Origin: Pseudoalteromonas distincta
Lineage (GTDB): Bacteria > Pseudomonadota > Gammaproteobacteria > Enterobacterales > Alteromonadaceae
Reading direction: 5' to 3'
Assembly (NCBI RefSeq): GCF_000814675.1
Contig: NZ_JWIG01000010.1
Span: forward strand, 1-64,000
Length of the DNA: 64,000 nucleotides
The notes beneath the pieces are model-generated. The model did not search any database. It worked only from the letters and a program-made list of their open reading frames with translations, and was not told the origin of the DNA. Position 1 is the first letter of the stretch. Each line of letters begins with the position of its first letter. The position numbers and the translations under genes are program-made. Of this stretch, positions 44,826-55,010 are shown in pieces.

Positions 44826-46820
44826 ATGGATGCTCTTTCGCAGTTGTTTTACCTGCATGGTATTGGCTTTGAATTCACTAAGTATACAGGTGAACAGGTG
44901 TTTTTTAGCGAAGAAACGCGTAAACGTGCTTTGCAATGTTGTGGTGTTGATACAAATAATGAAGCAGGAATAGCTCAACTAACTTATGATTTAGATGCAT
45001 CGCTTTGGCTGGATTTAGTACCTAGTGTGAGTTTAGTTGAGCAAAGTACATGTTTGTTAAAGCTTCGTATAGATGAACGTCAGCAATATTTAGCCGCTAA
45101 TATTGATGTCCCTTCACTTGGAATGCACATAGCATTTGATAATCTTTATAACTTGGCCGTCACTGGTGAATATTACTTGCATGGCGTTCGCTATATTGAG
45201 CTGGCACTACCCATTGATAATATGCCAATTGGCTATCATGACGCTAATGTTCAGGTAGGTGAGCAACACGCTATTACACAAATTTGGTGCGTGCCTGAGC
45301 AAGTCTATCAAGTGGAAGACACAAAGCGCACGGGATTATCTATTCAGCTTTACACATTAAAAAATAGAGCGAATTTGGGTATTGGCGACTTTGACGATTT
45401 ATTAGCGCTTACAAAACTATGCAGCTCCCAAAACATGGATTACATATTACTTAATCCACTGCATTTGCTATTCGCTGATATGCCAGAGCGAGCCAGTCCT
45501 TATAGCCCTAATAGTCGCGCTTTATTAAATCCTCTTTATATTTCCATCGTACTAAGCGAAGACGCAATAAATAACGAAAACCTTGACGCCATTATGCAGC
45601 AAGATGATGTCGCTGCACTTATTAAAAGTAATGATCAGTTTATAGATTATGAAAATGTAAGTCGTATAAAGTATACGTTATTTGAAGCGCTTTATAATCA
45701 GTTTGAATTAACGGCAAGTGATGAGCGTCGCCAAGCGTTTACTGATTTTTGTAATGCTCATTCTACTACGTTAAATACCCTCGAATCAGATAACCTAACA
45801 TTTGCTTATTACCTGCAATGGCAAGCGCATATGCAACTGGCACTGTGTCAAAAAAGTTGCGCAGAGAGAGGCATGGCTATTGGCTTAATAAACGACTTAG
45901 CTGTTGGTTGTGCCGGCGATGGGGCTGAATTTAAAAATCAGCAATCGTTGTTTAGCCAAGGTGCAAGTGTAGGCGCTCCACCCGATCCATGGGCTGAAGC
46001 AGGTCAAAATTGGGGCCTCCCAGCCCTCAATCCCCAAAGCCTTATCAATAATCACTACCAATTTTACCGCTCGCTCATTCGCGCAAACATGCAAAACGTA
46101 GGTGGACTTCGAATTGACCACGTAATGGCTATTAGGCGCCTATGGTGGTGCTTTGAAAGCAATGGCGAACAAGACGGCTGTTATGTTTATTATCCGTTTG
46201 AGCATTTACTTGCCATTTTAAAAATTGAATCGCATATTAATCAGAGTATTGTTATTGGTGAAGATTTAGGCATCGTACCGCCAGAGGTTAGGGAAGCTTT
46301 GGCATCTAGCGGTATTTTTTCCAACAGCTTATTTTATTTTGAGAAACAACACAGTGGAGAGTTTTTATCGGTAGATGAGCTAGCAACACATTGTTTGTTA
46401 ATGATAGCCAATCACGATGTCCCTCCATTTACAGGCTGGTGGCAACATGATGATTTAGATATTAAGCAACAATATAAGCTTATAACTTGCAATGAATACG
46501 AGCAACTAAAGCAACAGCGAATAGAAGAGCAACAAAGGTTACTACGTTTTATTAATCACCATGGCAATACAACTGAGCTTTTATTACATAGTGAAGCAGT
46601 GACTGTTTATAGCGCACTTGCATTGTGTTTAGCAGGCTCTCAATCGCGTTTATTTGCAATACAAATAGATGACTTAGATGAGCAGAAGTATCCGGTCAAT
46701 ATCCCCGGAACAGATAAAGAATATCCTAATTGGCGACGTGTATTAACGCATACCAGTGAAGAAATTTTTACCAAAAATGCCTCACTTTTAGCTGCTATCG
46801 ATTCAATAAGGAAAGGTTAA
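44826..46820 (+). CDS. malQ: 4-alpha-glucanotransferase (amylomaltase)
   Basis: A 664-residue GH77 enzyme that moves alpha-1,4-glucan chains between acceptors in the cytoplasm. The GH77 core is seen in LYTLKNRANLGIGDFDDLL, ASPYSPNSRALLNPLYI, PDPWAEAGQNWGLPALNP, GLRIDHVMAIRRLWW (nucleophile Asp), IVIGEDLG (acid/base Glu) and ANHDVPPFTGWW (third Asp). The 200-residue N-terminal extension is normal for MalQ of this group. It starts 9 bp after the CBM48 gene, and its stop directly abuts the glgB ATG. In this context it recycles short maltodextrins during glycogen turnover. Confidence 0.93.
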   Translation: MDALSQLFYLHGIGFEFTKYTGEQVFFSEETRKRALQCCGVDTNNEAGIAQLTYDLDASLWLDLVPSVSLVEQSTCLLKLRIDERQQYLAANIDVPSLGMHIAFDNLYNLAVTGEYYLHGVRYIELALPIDNMPIGYHDANVQVGEQHAITQIWCVPEQVYQVEDTKRTGLSIQLYTLKNRANLGIGDFDDLLALTKLCSSQNMDYILLNPLHLLFADMPERASPYSPNSRALLNPLYISIVLSEDAINNENLDAIMQQDDVAALIKSNDQFIDYENVSRIKYTLFEALYNQFELTASDERRQAFTDFCNAHSTTLNTLESDNLTFAYYLQWQAHMQLALCQKSCAERGMAIGLINDLAVGCAGDGAEFKNQQSLFSQGASVGAPPDPWAEAGQNWGLPALNPQSLINNHYQFYRSLIRANMQNVGGLRIDHVMAIRRLWWCFESNGEQDGCYVYYPFEHLLAILKIESHINQSIVIGEDLGIVPPEVREALASSGIFSNSLFYFEKQHSGEFLSVDELATHCLLMIANHDVPPFTGWWQHDDLDIKQQYKLITCNEYEQLKQQRIEEQQRLLRFINHHGNTTELLLHSEAVTVYSALALCLAGSQSRLFAIQIDDLDEQKYPVNIPGTDKEYPNWRRVLTHTSEEIFTKNASLLAAIDSIRKG

Positions 46821-49028
46821 ATGAGCAGTACAACTAATGAAAATAGTTACGATGCACAAGTACACGCATTAAATACAGGGCGATTTAAAGACCCATTTAG
46901 CTTCTTAGGGGCACATAAAACGGATGCTGAGGTTGAAGTTCGTTTTTATCTACCTTGTGCAATAAGCGTAAGTGTTACATTAAATAATAAAACTATTAAG
47001 GCGCAGCGCTACCAGCAAAGTGACTTATTTATAGCCAAAGTTGATGCTTTGCCCACTGCGCCATATGAATGCATTGCTCAGTACACAGATAGCAGCGTTA
47101 CCTTTTATGATGAATACAGCTTTGAAAGCACACTTGATGCAGAGGCAATGTATTTATTTAACGAAGGCAGCCTTGAACATGCTTACTCGCATTTTGGTGC
47201 ACATTTTAGTACTCAACAAAACGTAGACGGTGTGCGTTTTTGTGTATGGGCGCCTAATGCGGCAAGTGTCTCTATTATTGGTGAGTTTAACTTTTGGCAA
47301 GCGAATCGCCACTTTATGCGCTTTCATCCTGCAAGTGGTGTATGGGAGTTATTTGTACCAGGCCTTAAAGCTGACATGTGCTACAAATTTGCAATTACCG
47401 CGCAAAGTGGAGAGGTGCTCGAAAAAGCCGACCCCTATGCATTTAAAATGCAACAAGCACCTGGCACTGCAAGTGTACTGCAGTATAAACCAGAACCTAT
47501 AAAGCTTGGCGAACAGGCACTTCAAAACAGACAAAAGCGTAACCATATTGATGCACCAATTAGTATTTACGAAGTGCATTTAGGCTCATGGCAACGCGCC
47601 GAAAACAACCGCTATTTAAGTTACACAGAGCTTGCCGACAAACTCGTTAGCTACGCTCTTGAAATGAATTTTACTCACCTGCAACTTATGCCAATAAGTG
47701 AATACCCGTTTGATGGTTCGTGGGGGTATCAGCCTGTTGGATTATTTGCACCTACCAGCCGCTTTGGCGACTACAACAGCTTTAAATACTTTGTAGAGCA
47801 GTGCCACAAAGCTAATTTAGGTATTTTACTTGATTGGGTACCAGGGCATTTTCCAAGCGATCCGCATGGCTTACATCGATTTGATGGCACCCATTTATAT
47901 GAGCATGCTGATAAGCGCCAAGGGTTTCATCCTGATTGGAATACCTACATTTATAACTACGACCGTCCTGAAGTTAAAAGCTTTTTAATATCAAATGCTA
48001 TGTATTGGCTACATCAATTTGGTTTAGATGGCCTGCGTGTAGATGCCGTAGCCTCTATGTTGTATTTAGATTACAGCCGAAAAGAAGGCGAGTGGGTTGC
48101 TAATTGTTACGGTGGGCGTGAAAACTTAGGTGCAATTGAGTGCCTAAAGCAAGTCAATATGCGCAGCTATAAAAACAACCCAGGCATTATGATGGTGGCT
48201 GAGGAGTCAACAGCATGGCCGGGTGTCACCCAAAGTGTTGAGCACAACGGTTTAGGCTTTGGTTATAAGTGGAATATGGGTTGGATGAACGATAGTTTGC
48301 ATTACATGCAGCACGACCCGCTTTATCGTCAGCATCATCATCACGAAATGACTTTTTCGATGGTATACGCGTTTAGCGAAAACTATATATTGCCATTAAG
48401 CCACGATGAAGTAGTACACGGTAAAGGATCGTTAATTGAAAAAATGCCAGGCGATGATTGGCAAAAATTTGCAAATTTACGCGCTTATTACGCATTTATG
48501 TGGGCACACCCGGGTAAAAAACTCTTATTTATGGGCGGTGAAATTGCACAGCGAAAAGAGTGGGGGCACGATCATTCTATCGATTGGCATTTACTTGAGC
48601 ACCAAAGCCATAATGGTATAAAGCAAACGGTAAAAACACTAAATACGGTTTATAAAAACCAACCTGCGTTGTATGAGCTAGATTCGAGCGCGGCTGGTTT
48701 TACCTGGATAGATAACAATAACAATCAGCAGAGCATTTTGAGCTTTGTTCGCTATGCTAAAAACGCAAAAAACTTTGTGGTTGTTATTGCTAATTTTACC
48801 CCCGCGTCCTATGAAAACTACGTTATTGGCGTACCGAGTAAAGGGCGTTACAAGGTCATTTTAAATACAGATGATACTCAGTTTTTTGGCTCTGGCGTTG
48901 AGGTAACTAAAGATTCATCGCAGATAGTTCAGGCAATAAACGAATCAAATCATGGTTTTAAACACAGTATTTCAATTGCCATTGGTGGCTTAACTACTAT
49001 TTATTTACAAAAGGTTGATGATGAGTAA
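46821..49028 (+). CDS. glgB: 1,4-alpha-glucan branching enzyme
   Basis: A 735-residue GH13 branching enzyme that makes alpha-1,6 branches in glycogen. An N-terminal CBM48 pair (FLGAHKTDAEVEVRFYLP, FCVWAPNAASVSIIGEFN) precedes the catalytic barrel with GSWGYQPVGLFAPTSRFG, DGLRVDAVASMLYLDY (nucleophile Asp), MMVAEESTAWPG (Glu) and LPLSHDEVVHGKGSL (Asp). The C-terminal all-beta domain ends GGLTTIYLQKV. The full length with two N-domains matches E. coli GlgB. It begins immediately after malQ (no gap) and its stop overlaps glgX by 8 bp. Confidence 0.95.
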   Translation: MSSTTNENSYDAQVHALNTGRFKDPFSFLGAHKTDAEVEVRFYLPCAISVSVTLNNKTIKAQRYQQSDLFIAKVDALPTAPYECIAQYTDSSVTFYDEYSFESTLDAEAMYLFNEGSLEHAYSHFGAHFSTQQNVDGVRFCVWAPNAASVSIIGEFNFWQANRHFMRFHPASGVWELFVPGLKADMCYKFAITAQSGEVLEKADPYAFKMQQAPGTASVLQYKPEPIKLGEQALQNRQKRNHIDAPISIYEVHLGSWQRAENNRYLSYTELADKLVSYALEMNFTHLQLMPISEYPFDGSWGYQPVGLFAPTSRFGDYNSFKYFVEQCHKANLGILLDWVPGHFPSDPHGLHRFDGTHLYEHADKRQGFHPDWNTYIYNYDRPEVKSFLISNAMYWLHQFGLDGLRVDAVASMLYLDYSRKEGEWVANCYGGRENLGAIECLKQVNMRSYKNNPGIMMVAEESTAWPGVTQSVEHNGLGFGYKWNMGWMNDSLHYMQHDPLYRQHHHHEMTFSMVYAFSENYILPLSHDEVVHGKGSLIEKMPGDDWQKFANLRAYYAFMWAHPGKKLLFMGGEIAQRKEWGHDHSIDWHLLEHQSHNGIKQTVKTLNTVYKNQPALYELDSSAAGFTWIDNNNNQQSILSFVRYAKNAKNFVVVIANFTPASYENYVIGVPSKGRYKVILNTDDTQFFGSGVEVTKDSSQIVQAINESNHGFKHSISIAIGGLTTIYLQKVDDE

Positions 49029-51084
49029 CCGATTTGATGTAGCACCCGGTAATGTAGAACCACTTGGCTCTAGTGTTATTGATAATGGGGTTAACTTCGC
49101 GCTTTATGCGCCTGGGGCAAGCCAAGCTTATGTATGCCTGTTTGATAAAAGTGGCCATTCAGAAATACTAAAAATGGCGATGAATATCAACGAAGGTGGT
49201 ATTTGGAGTATTCATATTTCGCCATTAAACGCCGGTGCGCTTTATGGTTTTAGAGTTGAGGGTGAATATAACCCTAAAAATGGTCAACTGTTTAACGAAA
49301 ATAAGCTGCTGATAGACCCATATGCAAAAGACTTGTTTGGTGAGTTTACTTGGAGTGAACGCCATTACGGGCAAATGCCAATCGGTACTAAAAGCACTGT
49401 AAATAATGCAATTGATATACCTAAATCAAAAGTAGCGGCTCCTACGTTGTATACGCATAAAAAGCCTAATCACCGTTGGTCAAACACGGTTATTTATGAG
49501 TGTCATGTGAAAGGTACAACGTGTCGTCATCCTAAAATTCCCAAATCTCTACAAGGAAAGTTTTTAGGGTTAAGCCACCCAAGCTTTATTGAACACTTAC
49601 AAAGCTTTGGTGTTACAGCCGTTGAGCTTTTGCCTGTTCATTCTTTTATTAGTGAGCAATTTTTAACAGGGAAAGGTTTGCAAAACTACTGGGGTTACAA
49701 CACGCTTAACTTTTTTACGCCCCATAAAGACTATTTGGTAAACGACGATATAAACGAGTTTAAGCAAATGGTGAAAGAGCTCCATGCTGCAGACATAGAA
49801 GTCATATTAGATGTTGTTTACAACCATACAGCTGAAGCAGGGGCGGATGGCCCTATACTATCGCTTAGAGGCTTTGATAACTTAGCCTATTACCGCACAG
49901 TAGATGGCCAGCCTGACGTCTATATAAACGATACCGGCTGTGGTAATACCATAAATATTGACCACCCTAAAACACTGCAACTTGTACTTGATAGCCTTCG
50001 TTATTGGGTTGAAGTAATGGGAGTTGATGGTTTTAGGTTTGATTTAGCGACCATTTTAGGCCGCTCAAAAGCAGGCTTTAGCTCCGCACATACTTTTTTA
50101 CAAGTAGTTGCCCAAGACCCTGTGCTTAACAAAGTTAAGTTAATAAGTGAGCCTTGGGATATAGGCCCAGGTGGTTATCAGCTTGGTGCATTTCCGCCGC
50201 CATGGCGAGAATGGAACGATCAATACCGCGATGTAATTAGACGTTTTTGGCAAAGTGAAACAGGCATTATTGCCAACGTTGCAAAACGTTTGCATGGATC
50301 GTTTGATATTTTTGAGCACAGCCAACGTGGGCCGCTCAATAGCATTAATTTTATAACGAGTCATGATGGTTTTACCCTTGCCGATTTAGTGAGTTATGAG
50401 CATAAACATAACGAAGCTAATGGCGAGCAAAATCGAGATGGGCACAGTGCAAATCATTCGTTTAACTGTGGGGTAGAAGGTTTTACCAGTGACTCTAAAA
50501 TAAACGCACTGCGCTTACAGCAACAAAAGAACTTTTTACTTACTTTAATTCTCTCAAAAGGTGTTCCAATGATTGCCGCTGGCAGCGAAATGGCACACTC
50601 GCAAGGGGGGAATAACAATGCTTATTGCCAAAATAATCGCACTAGTTGGCTTGCCTGGAAAGATTCTCAACTTAATCATTCGTTAACACGATTTATTGAT
50701 GATGCATTAAAAATTAGACGTGCGCACAGTGCGTTTAAACACAGTGTATTTTTAGATGATATAGACGAGCGTTTTACCGTTAAGTGGTTTACCGAACAGG
50801 GTAAAACCATGACTGATGCTCACTGGCATGAAGATACCAGGCAGTTTTTAATGTACAGCTTACTTGATAAGCAAAACAATCATGCATTGCTGATTGTATT
50901 TAATGCCAGTGAAAAAACAATTTTTTGTCAAATGCCCCCATCGCCAATTAATGCGCCGTGGCAAATGATTCTATCAAGTGTACATAATGCATCTGTGAGC
51001 AGTAATGAAGATGCGATGGTTGAAATTTCAGCACAAAGTAGTTGGGTTTTTAGTGCCAATTTAGAGGATGTTAGTCATGGTTAA
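49021..51084 (+). CDS. glgX: Glycogen debranching enzyme
   Basis: A 687-residue GH13 isoamylase-type enzyme that removes short alpha-1,6 branches left by phosphorylase. Motifs are GVNFALYAPGASQAYVCLFD (N-domain), LDVVYNHTAEAG, DGFRFDLATILGRS (nucleophile Asp), LISEPWDIGPGGYQ (Glu), and INFITSHDGFTLADLVSY (Asp). ATG 49021 is preferred because AAGG lies six bases upstream and it gives MSNRFDVAPGNVEPLG. It overlaps glgB by 8 bp and glgP by 8 bp, showing tight coupling. The length fits GlgX. Confidence 0.95.
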   Translation: MSNRFDVAPGNVEPLGSSVIDNGVNFALYAPGASQAYVCLFDKSGHSEILKMAMNINEGGIWSIHISPLNAGALYGFRVEGEYNPKNGQLFNENKLLIDPYAKDLFGEFTWSERHYGQMPIGTKSTVNNAIDIPKSKVAAPTLYTHKKPNHRWSNTVIYECHVKGTTCRHPKIPKSLQGKFLGLSHPSFIEHLQSFGVTAVELLPVHSFISEQFLTGKGLQNYWGYNTLNFFTPHKDYLVNDDINEFKQMVKELHAADIEVILDVVYNHTAEAGADGPILSLRGFDNLAYYRTVDGQPDVYINDTGCGNTINIDHPKTLQLVLDSLRYWVEVMGVDGFRFDLATILGRSKAGFSSAHTFLQVVAQDPVLNKVKLISEPWDIGPGGYQLGAFPPPWREWNDQYRDVIRRFWQSETGIIANVAKRLHGSFDIFEHSQRGPLNSINFITSHDGFTLADLVSYEHKHNEANGEQNRDGHSANHSFNCGVEGFTSDSKINALRLQQQKNFLLTLILSKGVPMIAAGSEMAHSQGGNNNAYCQNNRTSWLAWKDSQLNHSLTRFIDDALKIRRAHSAFKHSVFLDDIDERFTVKWFTEQGKTMTDAHWHEDTRQFLMYSLLDKQNNHALLIVFNASEKTIFCQMPPSPINAPWQMILSSVHNASVSSNEDAMVEISAQSSWVFSANLEDVSHG

Positions 51085-53614
51085 ACAAAGTGATCAAGTG
51101 TGTGTAGTAAAGGGCTGGCAAGAAGGTCCCGTTATTGATGAAAGTACGCTTAAAGATGACTTAACACGGCATTTTTATTATACCCTCGGCCGAGATAAGG
51201 TGGGTGAATCGCAGCATTATTTGTATCACGCATTAGCGCTTACTATTCGCGACAGACTTGTGGCCCGCTGCAGAGAAACGAATCAACAAATTAAGCAAGA
51301 GAAACGCCGCAAAACGGCTTACCTTTCTCTTGAGTTTTTGATGGGGCGTGCGCTAGGTAATGCTGTTTTAAATCTAGATTTAGATGAACAAGTAAGCTCA
51401 GCACTACAAGAGTACTGCACAACAATAGAAACAATTGAAGACGCCGAGCACGACGCTGGCTTAGGAAATGGCGGGCTAGGGCGCCTTGCAGCTTGCTTTT
51501 TAGATAGCTGTGCTAGTTTAGCGTTGCCTGTTATTGGCTATGGCCTACGATACGAATACGGCATGTTTAATCAATCGATTAAAGATGGTAACCAAATTGA
51601 GCAACCAGATAACTGGCTACGTGAAGGACATCCATGGGAGCTAAGCGCACCAGAGCATGCAAAACGTGTGAAGTTTGGTGGCTATGTGCAAAGTTACACA
51701 GATAAATTTGGCAGAGAGCACCGTCAATGGATGGGCTCACAAGATGTATTAGCTGTACCGTACGATGTACCTGTCCCTGGTTATAAAAACAATATCGTAA
51801 ATACACTACGTCTGTGGAAATCAGAGGCAACAGATGAATTTAATTTAACCGAATTTAATGCGGGCAGTTATTCAGAAGCCGTCGCACAAAAAAATCTAGC
51901 CGAACAGATCACCATGGTGCTGTATCCAAATGACAGCAGCGAAAATGGTAAGGAACTTAGGTTACGCCAACAATACTTTTTATCATCGGCGAGTATTCAA
52001 GACGTAGTAGACCAATGGGTTTCCCAACATGGCGAGAGCTTTAGTGACTTTGCTGATTTTCATGTTTTTCAGTTAAACGACACGCATCCAAGTATTGCTG
52101 TTGCAGAGCTAATGCGTATTTTAATTGATGATTACGAATTAGATTGGAACGACGCGTGGCAAATCACAACTAAAACAATGGCCTATACAAATCATACGCT
52201 ACTTCCTGAAGCGCTTGAAAAATGGTCTGTTTCGTTGTTTTCAAAATTATTGCCACGCATTTTAGAAATAGTTTACGAGATAAATGCACGCTTTTTAGCA
52301 CAAGTTGCACAGCAATGGCCGGGAAATGTTGAAAAGCAACGTGCATTGTCACTGATTGAAGAGGGTGATGAGCCGCAAATTCGTATGGCATATTTAGCTA
52401 TTGTAGGTAGTTACTCTGTAAATGGCGTAGCAGCACTTCATACTGAACTGTTAAAAGCGGGATTATTTAAAGAATTTTATGCACTGTGGCCAGATAAGTT
52501 TAATAACAAAACAAATGGTGTAACGCCTCGTCGATGGCTTGCGCTTTGTAATCCAGTATTAAGTGAATTAATTGGTGAAAAAATTGGCCATGATTGGGTT
52601 AAAAACTTTACAAAAATTAGTGACCTACGTCGTTTTTATGACGACAAGGCATTTCATGAGCAGTGGCAAAATGCTAAACGTGAAAATAAACAACGTTTAG
52701 TTGATTTAGTTAAGGCGCGCTGCGATATCAATTTTGATGTATCAATGATGTTTGACGTACAAGTAAAACGTATCCACGAATACAAACGTCAGCTATTAAA
52801 CATACTTCATGTGATTCATTTATATGACCGTATTCGCCGTGGAGATACCCAAGGACTTGTTCCTCGTTGTGTTCTATTAGGTGGTAAAGCAGCGCCGGGT
52901 TATTACATGGCTAAAAAAATTATTAAGCTTATTAATAACGTGGCAGAGGTTATAAATAAAGATCCTCAAGCTGCGCCATATTTACGCGTCGCATTTTTAC
53001 CTAATTACAACGTAACCGCAATGGAAGTTATTTGTCCTGCAACCGACCTCTCAGAGCAAGTATCTACCGCAGGCAAAGAAGCGTCTGGTACTGGCAACAT
53101 GAAATTTATGATGAATGGTGCATTGACAATAGGCACGCTGGATGGCGCAAACATTGAAATTAGAGATGCTGTTGGTGCTGATAACTTCTTTTTGTTTGGC
53201 GCACAAGCGCACGAAATTGACGATATTAAATCACGTTATAATCCAGAGCATTTAATATCGCAAAATAGCGATTTAAAGAATGTGATGCAATTACTCGATA
53301 GCGGGCATTTTAATTTATTTGAACCATGCTTATTTGACGACATAACAAATGCAATTAAGAGCCCGCACGATCCATGGCTTGTTGCTCACGATTTTGAAAG
53401 TTATGTAGCAGCTCAAAAAGAAGTTGATAAAGCTTACGCAGATCAGACCTACTGGACACAAATGAGTATTTTAAATACAGCAGCCAGTGGTATGTTTTCA
53501 AGTGACAGAACCATAAGCCAATACAGTGAAGATATTTGGCATTTAGAACCCCTCAATATTAGTGAAACAGACTTAACGACAACTAAAAGCCATGCCACTA
53601 ACAGCCTAGACTAA
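51077..53614 (+). CDS. glgP: Glycogen phosphorylase
   Basis: An 845-residue PLP-dependent phosphorylase that releases glucose-1-phosphate from glycogen ends. The N-terminal half has [19 protein letters not shown] and [20 protein letters not shown]. The C-terminal half holds the cofactor site [20 protein letters not shown] with the PLP Lys. ATG 51077 is chosen because GAGG stands 9 bp upstream, whereas the upstream in-frame ATG at 51068 directly abuts that site. The gene overlaps glgX by 8 bp and is followed 14 bp later by glgC. Confidence 0.95.
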   Translation: MVKQSDQVCVVKGWQEGPVIDESTLKDDLTRHFYYTLGRDKVGESQHYLYHALALTIRDRLVARCRETNQQIKQEKRRKTAYLSLEFLMGRALGNAVLNLDLDEQVSSALQEYCTTIETIEDAEHDAGLGNGGLGRLAACFLDSCASLALPVIGYGLRYEYGMFNQSIKDGNQIEQPDNWLREGHPWELSAPEHAKRVKFGGYVQSYTDKFGREHRQWMGSQDVLAVPYDVPVPGYKNNIVNTLRLWKSEATDEFNLTEFNAGSYSEAVAQKNLAEQITMVLYPNDSSENGKELRLRQQYFLSSASIQDVVDQWVSQHGESFSDFADFHVFQLNDTHPSIAVAELMRILIDDYELDWNDAWQITTKTMAYTNHTLLPEALEKWSVSLFSKLLPRILEIVYEINARFLAQVAQQWPGNVEKQRALSLIEEGDEPQIRMAYLAIVGSYSVNGVAALHTELLKAGLFKEFYALWPDKFNNKTNGVTPRRWLALCNPVLSELIGEKIGHDWVKNFTKISDLRRFYDDKAFHEQWQNAKRENKQRLVDLVKARCDINFDVSMMFDVQVKRIHEYKRQLLNILHVIHLYDRIRRGDTQGLVPRCVLLGGKAAPGYYMAKKIIKLINNVAEVINKDPQAAPYLRVAFLPNYNVTAMEVICPATDLSEQVSTAGKEASGTGNMKFMMNGALTIGTLDGANIEIRDAVGADNFFLFGAQAHEIDDIKSRYNPEHLISQNSDLKNVMQLLDSGHFNLFEPCLFDDITNAIKSPHDPWLVAHDFESYVAAQKEVDKAYADQTYWTQMSILNTAASGMFSSDRTISQYSEDIWHLEPLNISETDLTTTKSHATNSLD

Positions 53615-53628
53615 ATGGAGAGAGTATT

Positions 53629-54930
53629 ATGCCTAATTATGCAAATCGCTACATAAGTAGCCTAACCAGAGAAACTTACGCGTTAATACTGGCAGGCGGT
53701 CGCGGTTCTCGCCTGCATGAGTTAACCGATTGGCGAGCAAAGCCAGCAGTTTACTTTGGTGGTAAACATCGAATTATCGATTTTCCACTATCAAACTGCA
53801 TTAACTCGGGTGTGAGACGTGTTGGTATTGCTACACAATATAAATCACATTCATTAATACGCCATGTAAACCGCGCATGGGGGCACTTTAAAAAAGAGCT
53901 AGGAGAGTCGGTTGAAATACTACCTGCATCTCAGCGCCAAGGTGATGATTGGTATTGTGGAACCGCAGATGCTGTTTTTCAAAACATAGATATTATTCGT
54001 CACGAGCTTCCTAAATATGTGATGATTTTGTCTGGAGATCATGTGTACCGTATGGACTATGGTGCTTTATTGGCTGAACATGTGCAAAAAGGCGCAGATA
54101 TGACAGTGTGTTGTATTGAAGTCCCAGTAGAGGAAGCCGCAGACACGTTTGGTGTAATGACCGTTGATGAAGAAAATAGAGTGTGTCGTTTTGATGAAAA
54201 ACCAGCAATGCCGAGCTCCGTACCCGGCAAGCCAGGTACATGTTTAGCATCAATGGGGAACTACATCTTTAATACTGAATTTTTGTTTGAGCAACTTAAA
54301 AAAGATTCTGAAAATGAAGGCTCTGGACGCGATTTTGGTCACGATATTATTCCAGCGATTATAGAAGAGCATAATGTGTTTGCCTTCCCATTTAGAGATC
54401 CAAACCAAGAAGGGCAACCTTATTGGCGAGATGTAGGTACGCTTGATTCGTTCTGGGAAGCTAATATGGAACTGGTAATGCCAGAACCACAACTTGATTT
54501 ATACGATCCAACGTGGCCAATATGGACTTATCAAGAGCAACTACCACCTGCTAAGTTTATTTTTGATGACGAAGATAGGCGCGGTATGGCTTTAGACTCA
54601 ACAGTCTCGGGTGGGTGTATTATTTCGGGCTCTGCGGTTAGAAAATCCCTATTGTTTTCTAACGTTCACGTTCGCTCATTTTGTACCATTGAGCAGTCGG
54701 TTATTTTACCCGGTGCGGTTATAAACCGAGGTTGTAAAATAAAACGCGCAATAATAGATAGAAGCTGTGAAATACCGGCAGGTCTTGAAATCGGTTTTGA
54801 CAAAAAAACAGATGAAGAAAACGGCTTTAGGGTATCTAAAAAAGGTATCGTTCTTGTTACACGTGATATGCTCACTGAGCTTGCAAAAAAGTTAGAACGC
54901 CAAGCGCGAGAAAATAAAAAGCTAGCGTAA
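53629..54930 (+). CDS. glgC: Glucose-1-phosphate adenylyltransferase
   Basis: A 433-residue enzyme that forms ADP-glucose, the activated precursor for glycogen, from glucose-1-phosphate and ATP. The nucleotidyltransferase domain opens with [20 protein letters not shown] and contains [15 protein letters not shown] and [20 protein letters not shown] left-handed beta-helix follows ([36 protein letters not shown]). The length matches allosteric GlgC. GGAGAG precedes the ATG. A perfect 10-bp stem hairpin separates it from glgA. Confidence 0.95.
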   Translation: MPNYANRYISSLTRETYALILAGGRGSRLHELTDWRAKPAVYFGGKHRIIDFPLSNCINSGVRRVGIATQYKSHSLIRHVNRAWGHFKKELGESVEILPASQRQGDDWYCGTADAVFQNIDIIRHELPKYVMILSGDHVYRMDYGALLAEHVQKGADMTVCCIEVPVEEAADTFGVMTVDEENRVCRFDEKPAMPSSVPGKPGTCLASMGNYIFNTEFLFEQLKKDSENEGSGRDFGHDIIPAIIEEHNVFAFPFRDPNQEGQPYWRDVGTLDSFWEANMELVMPEPQLDLYDPTWPIWTYQEQLPPAKFIFDDEDRRGMALDSTVSGGCIISGSAVRKSLLFSNVHVRSFCTIEQSVILPGAVINRGCKIKRAIIDRSCEIPAGLEIGFDKKTDEENGFRVSKKGIVLVTRDMLTELAKKLERQARENKKLA

Positions 54931-54957
54931 CAACAAGTTAGATAAGCACGACAACAT

Positions 54958-54981
54958 AGCTTGCTCATTTGTGAGCAAGCT
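54958..54981 (+). other. Stem-loop between glgC and glgA
   Basis: AGCTTGCTCA (54958-54967) and TGAGCAAGCT (54972-54981) pair perfectly with a TTTG loop. No T-run follows, so it is unlikely to be a strong terminator. It could stabilise upstream mRNA or lower glgA expression. Confidence 0.65.
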
Positions 54982-55010
54982 CACACAGGTTTAAAGGAAA
55001 TAATAAATTA

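Noticed and set aside
54958..54981. Strong transcription terminator between glgC and glgA
   Set aside because: The stem is excellent but lacks a T-run, and glgA is in the same operon order; kept only as a hairpin.
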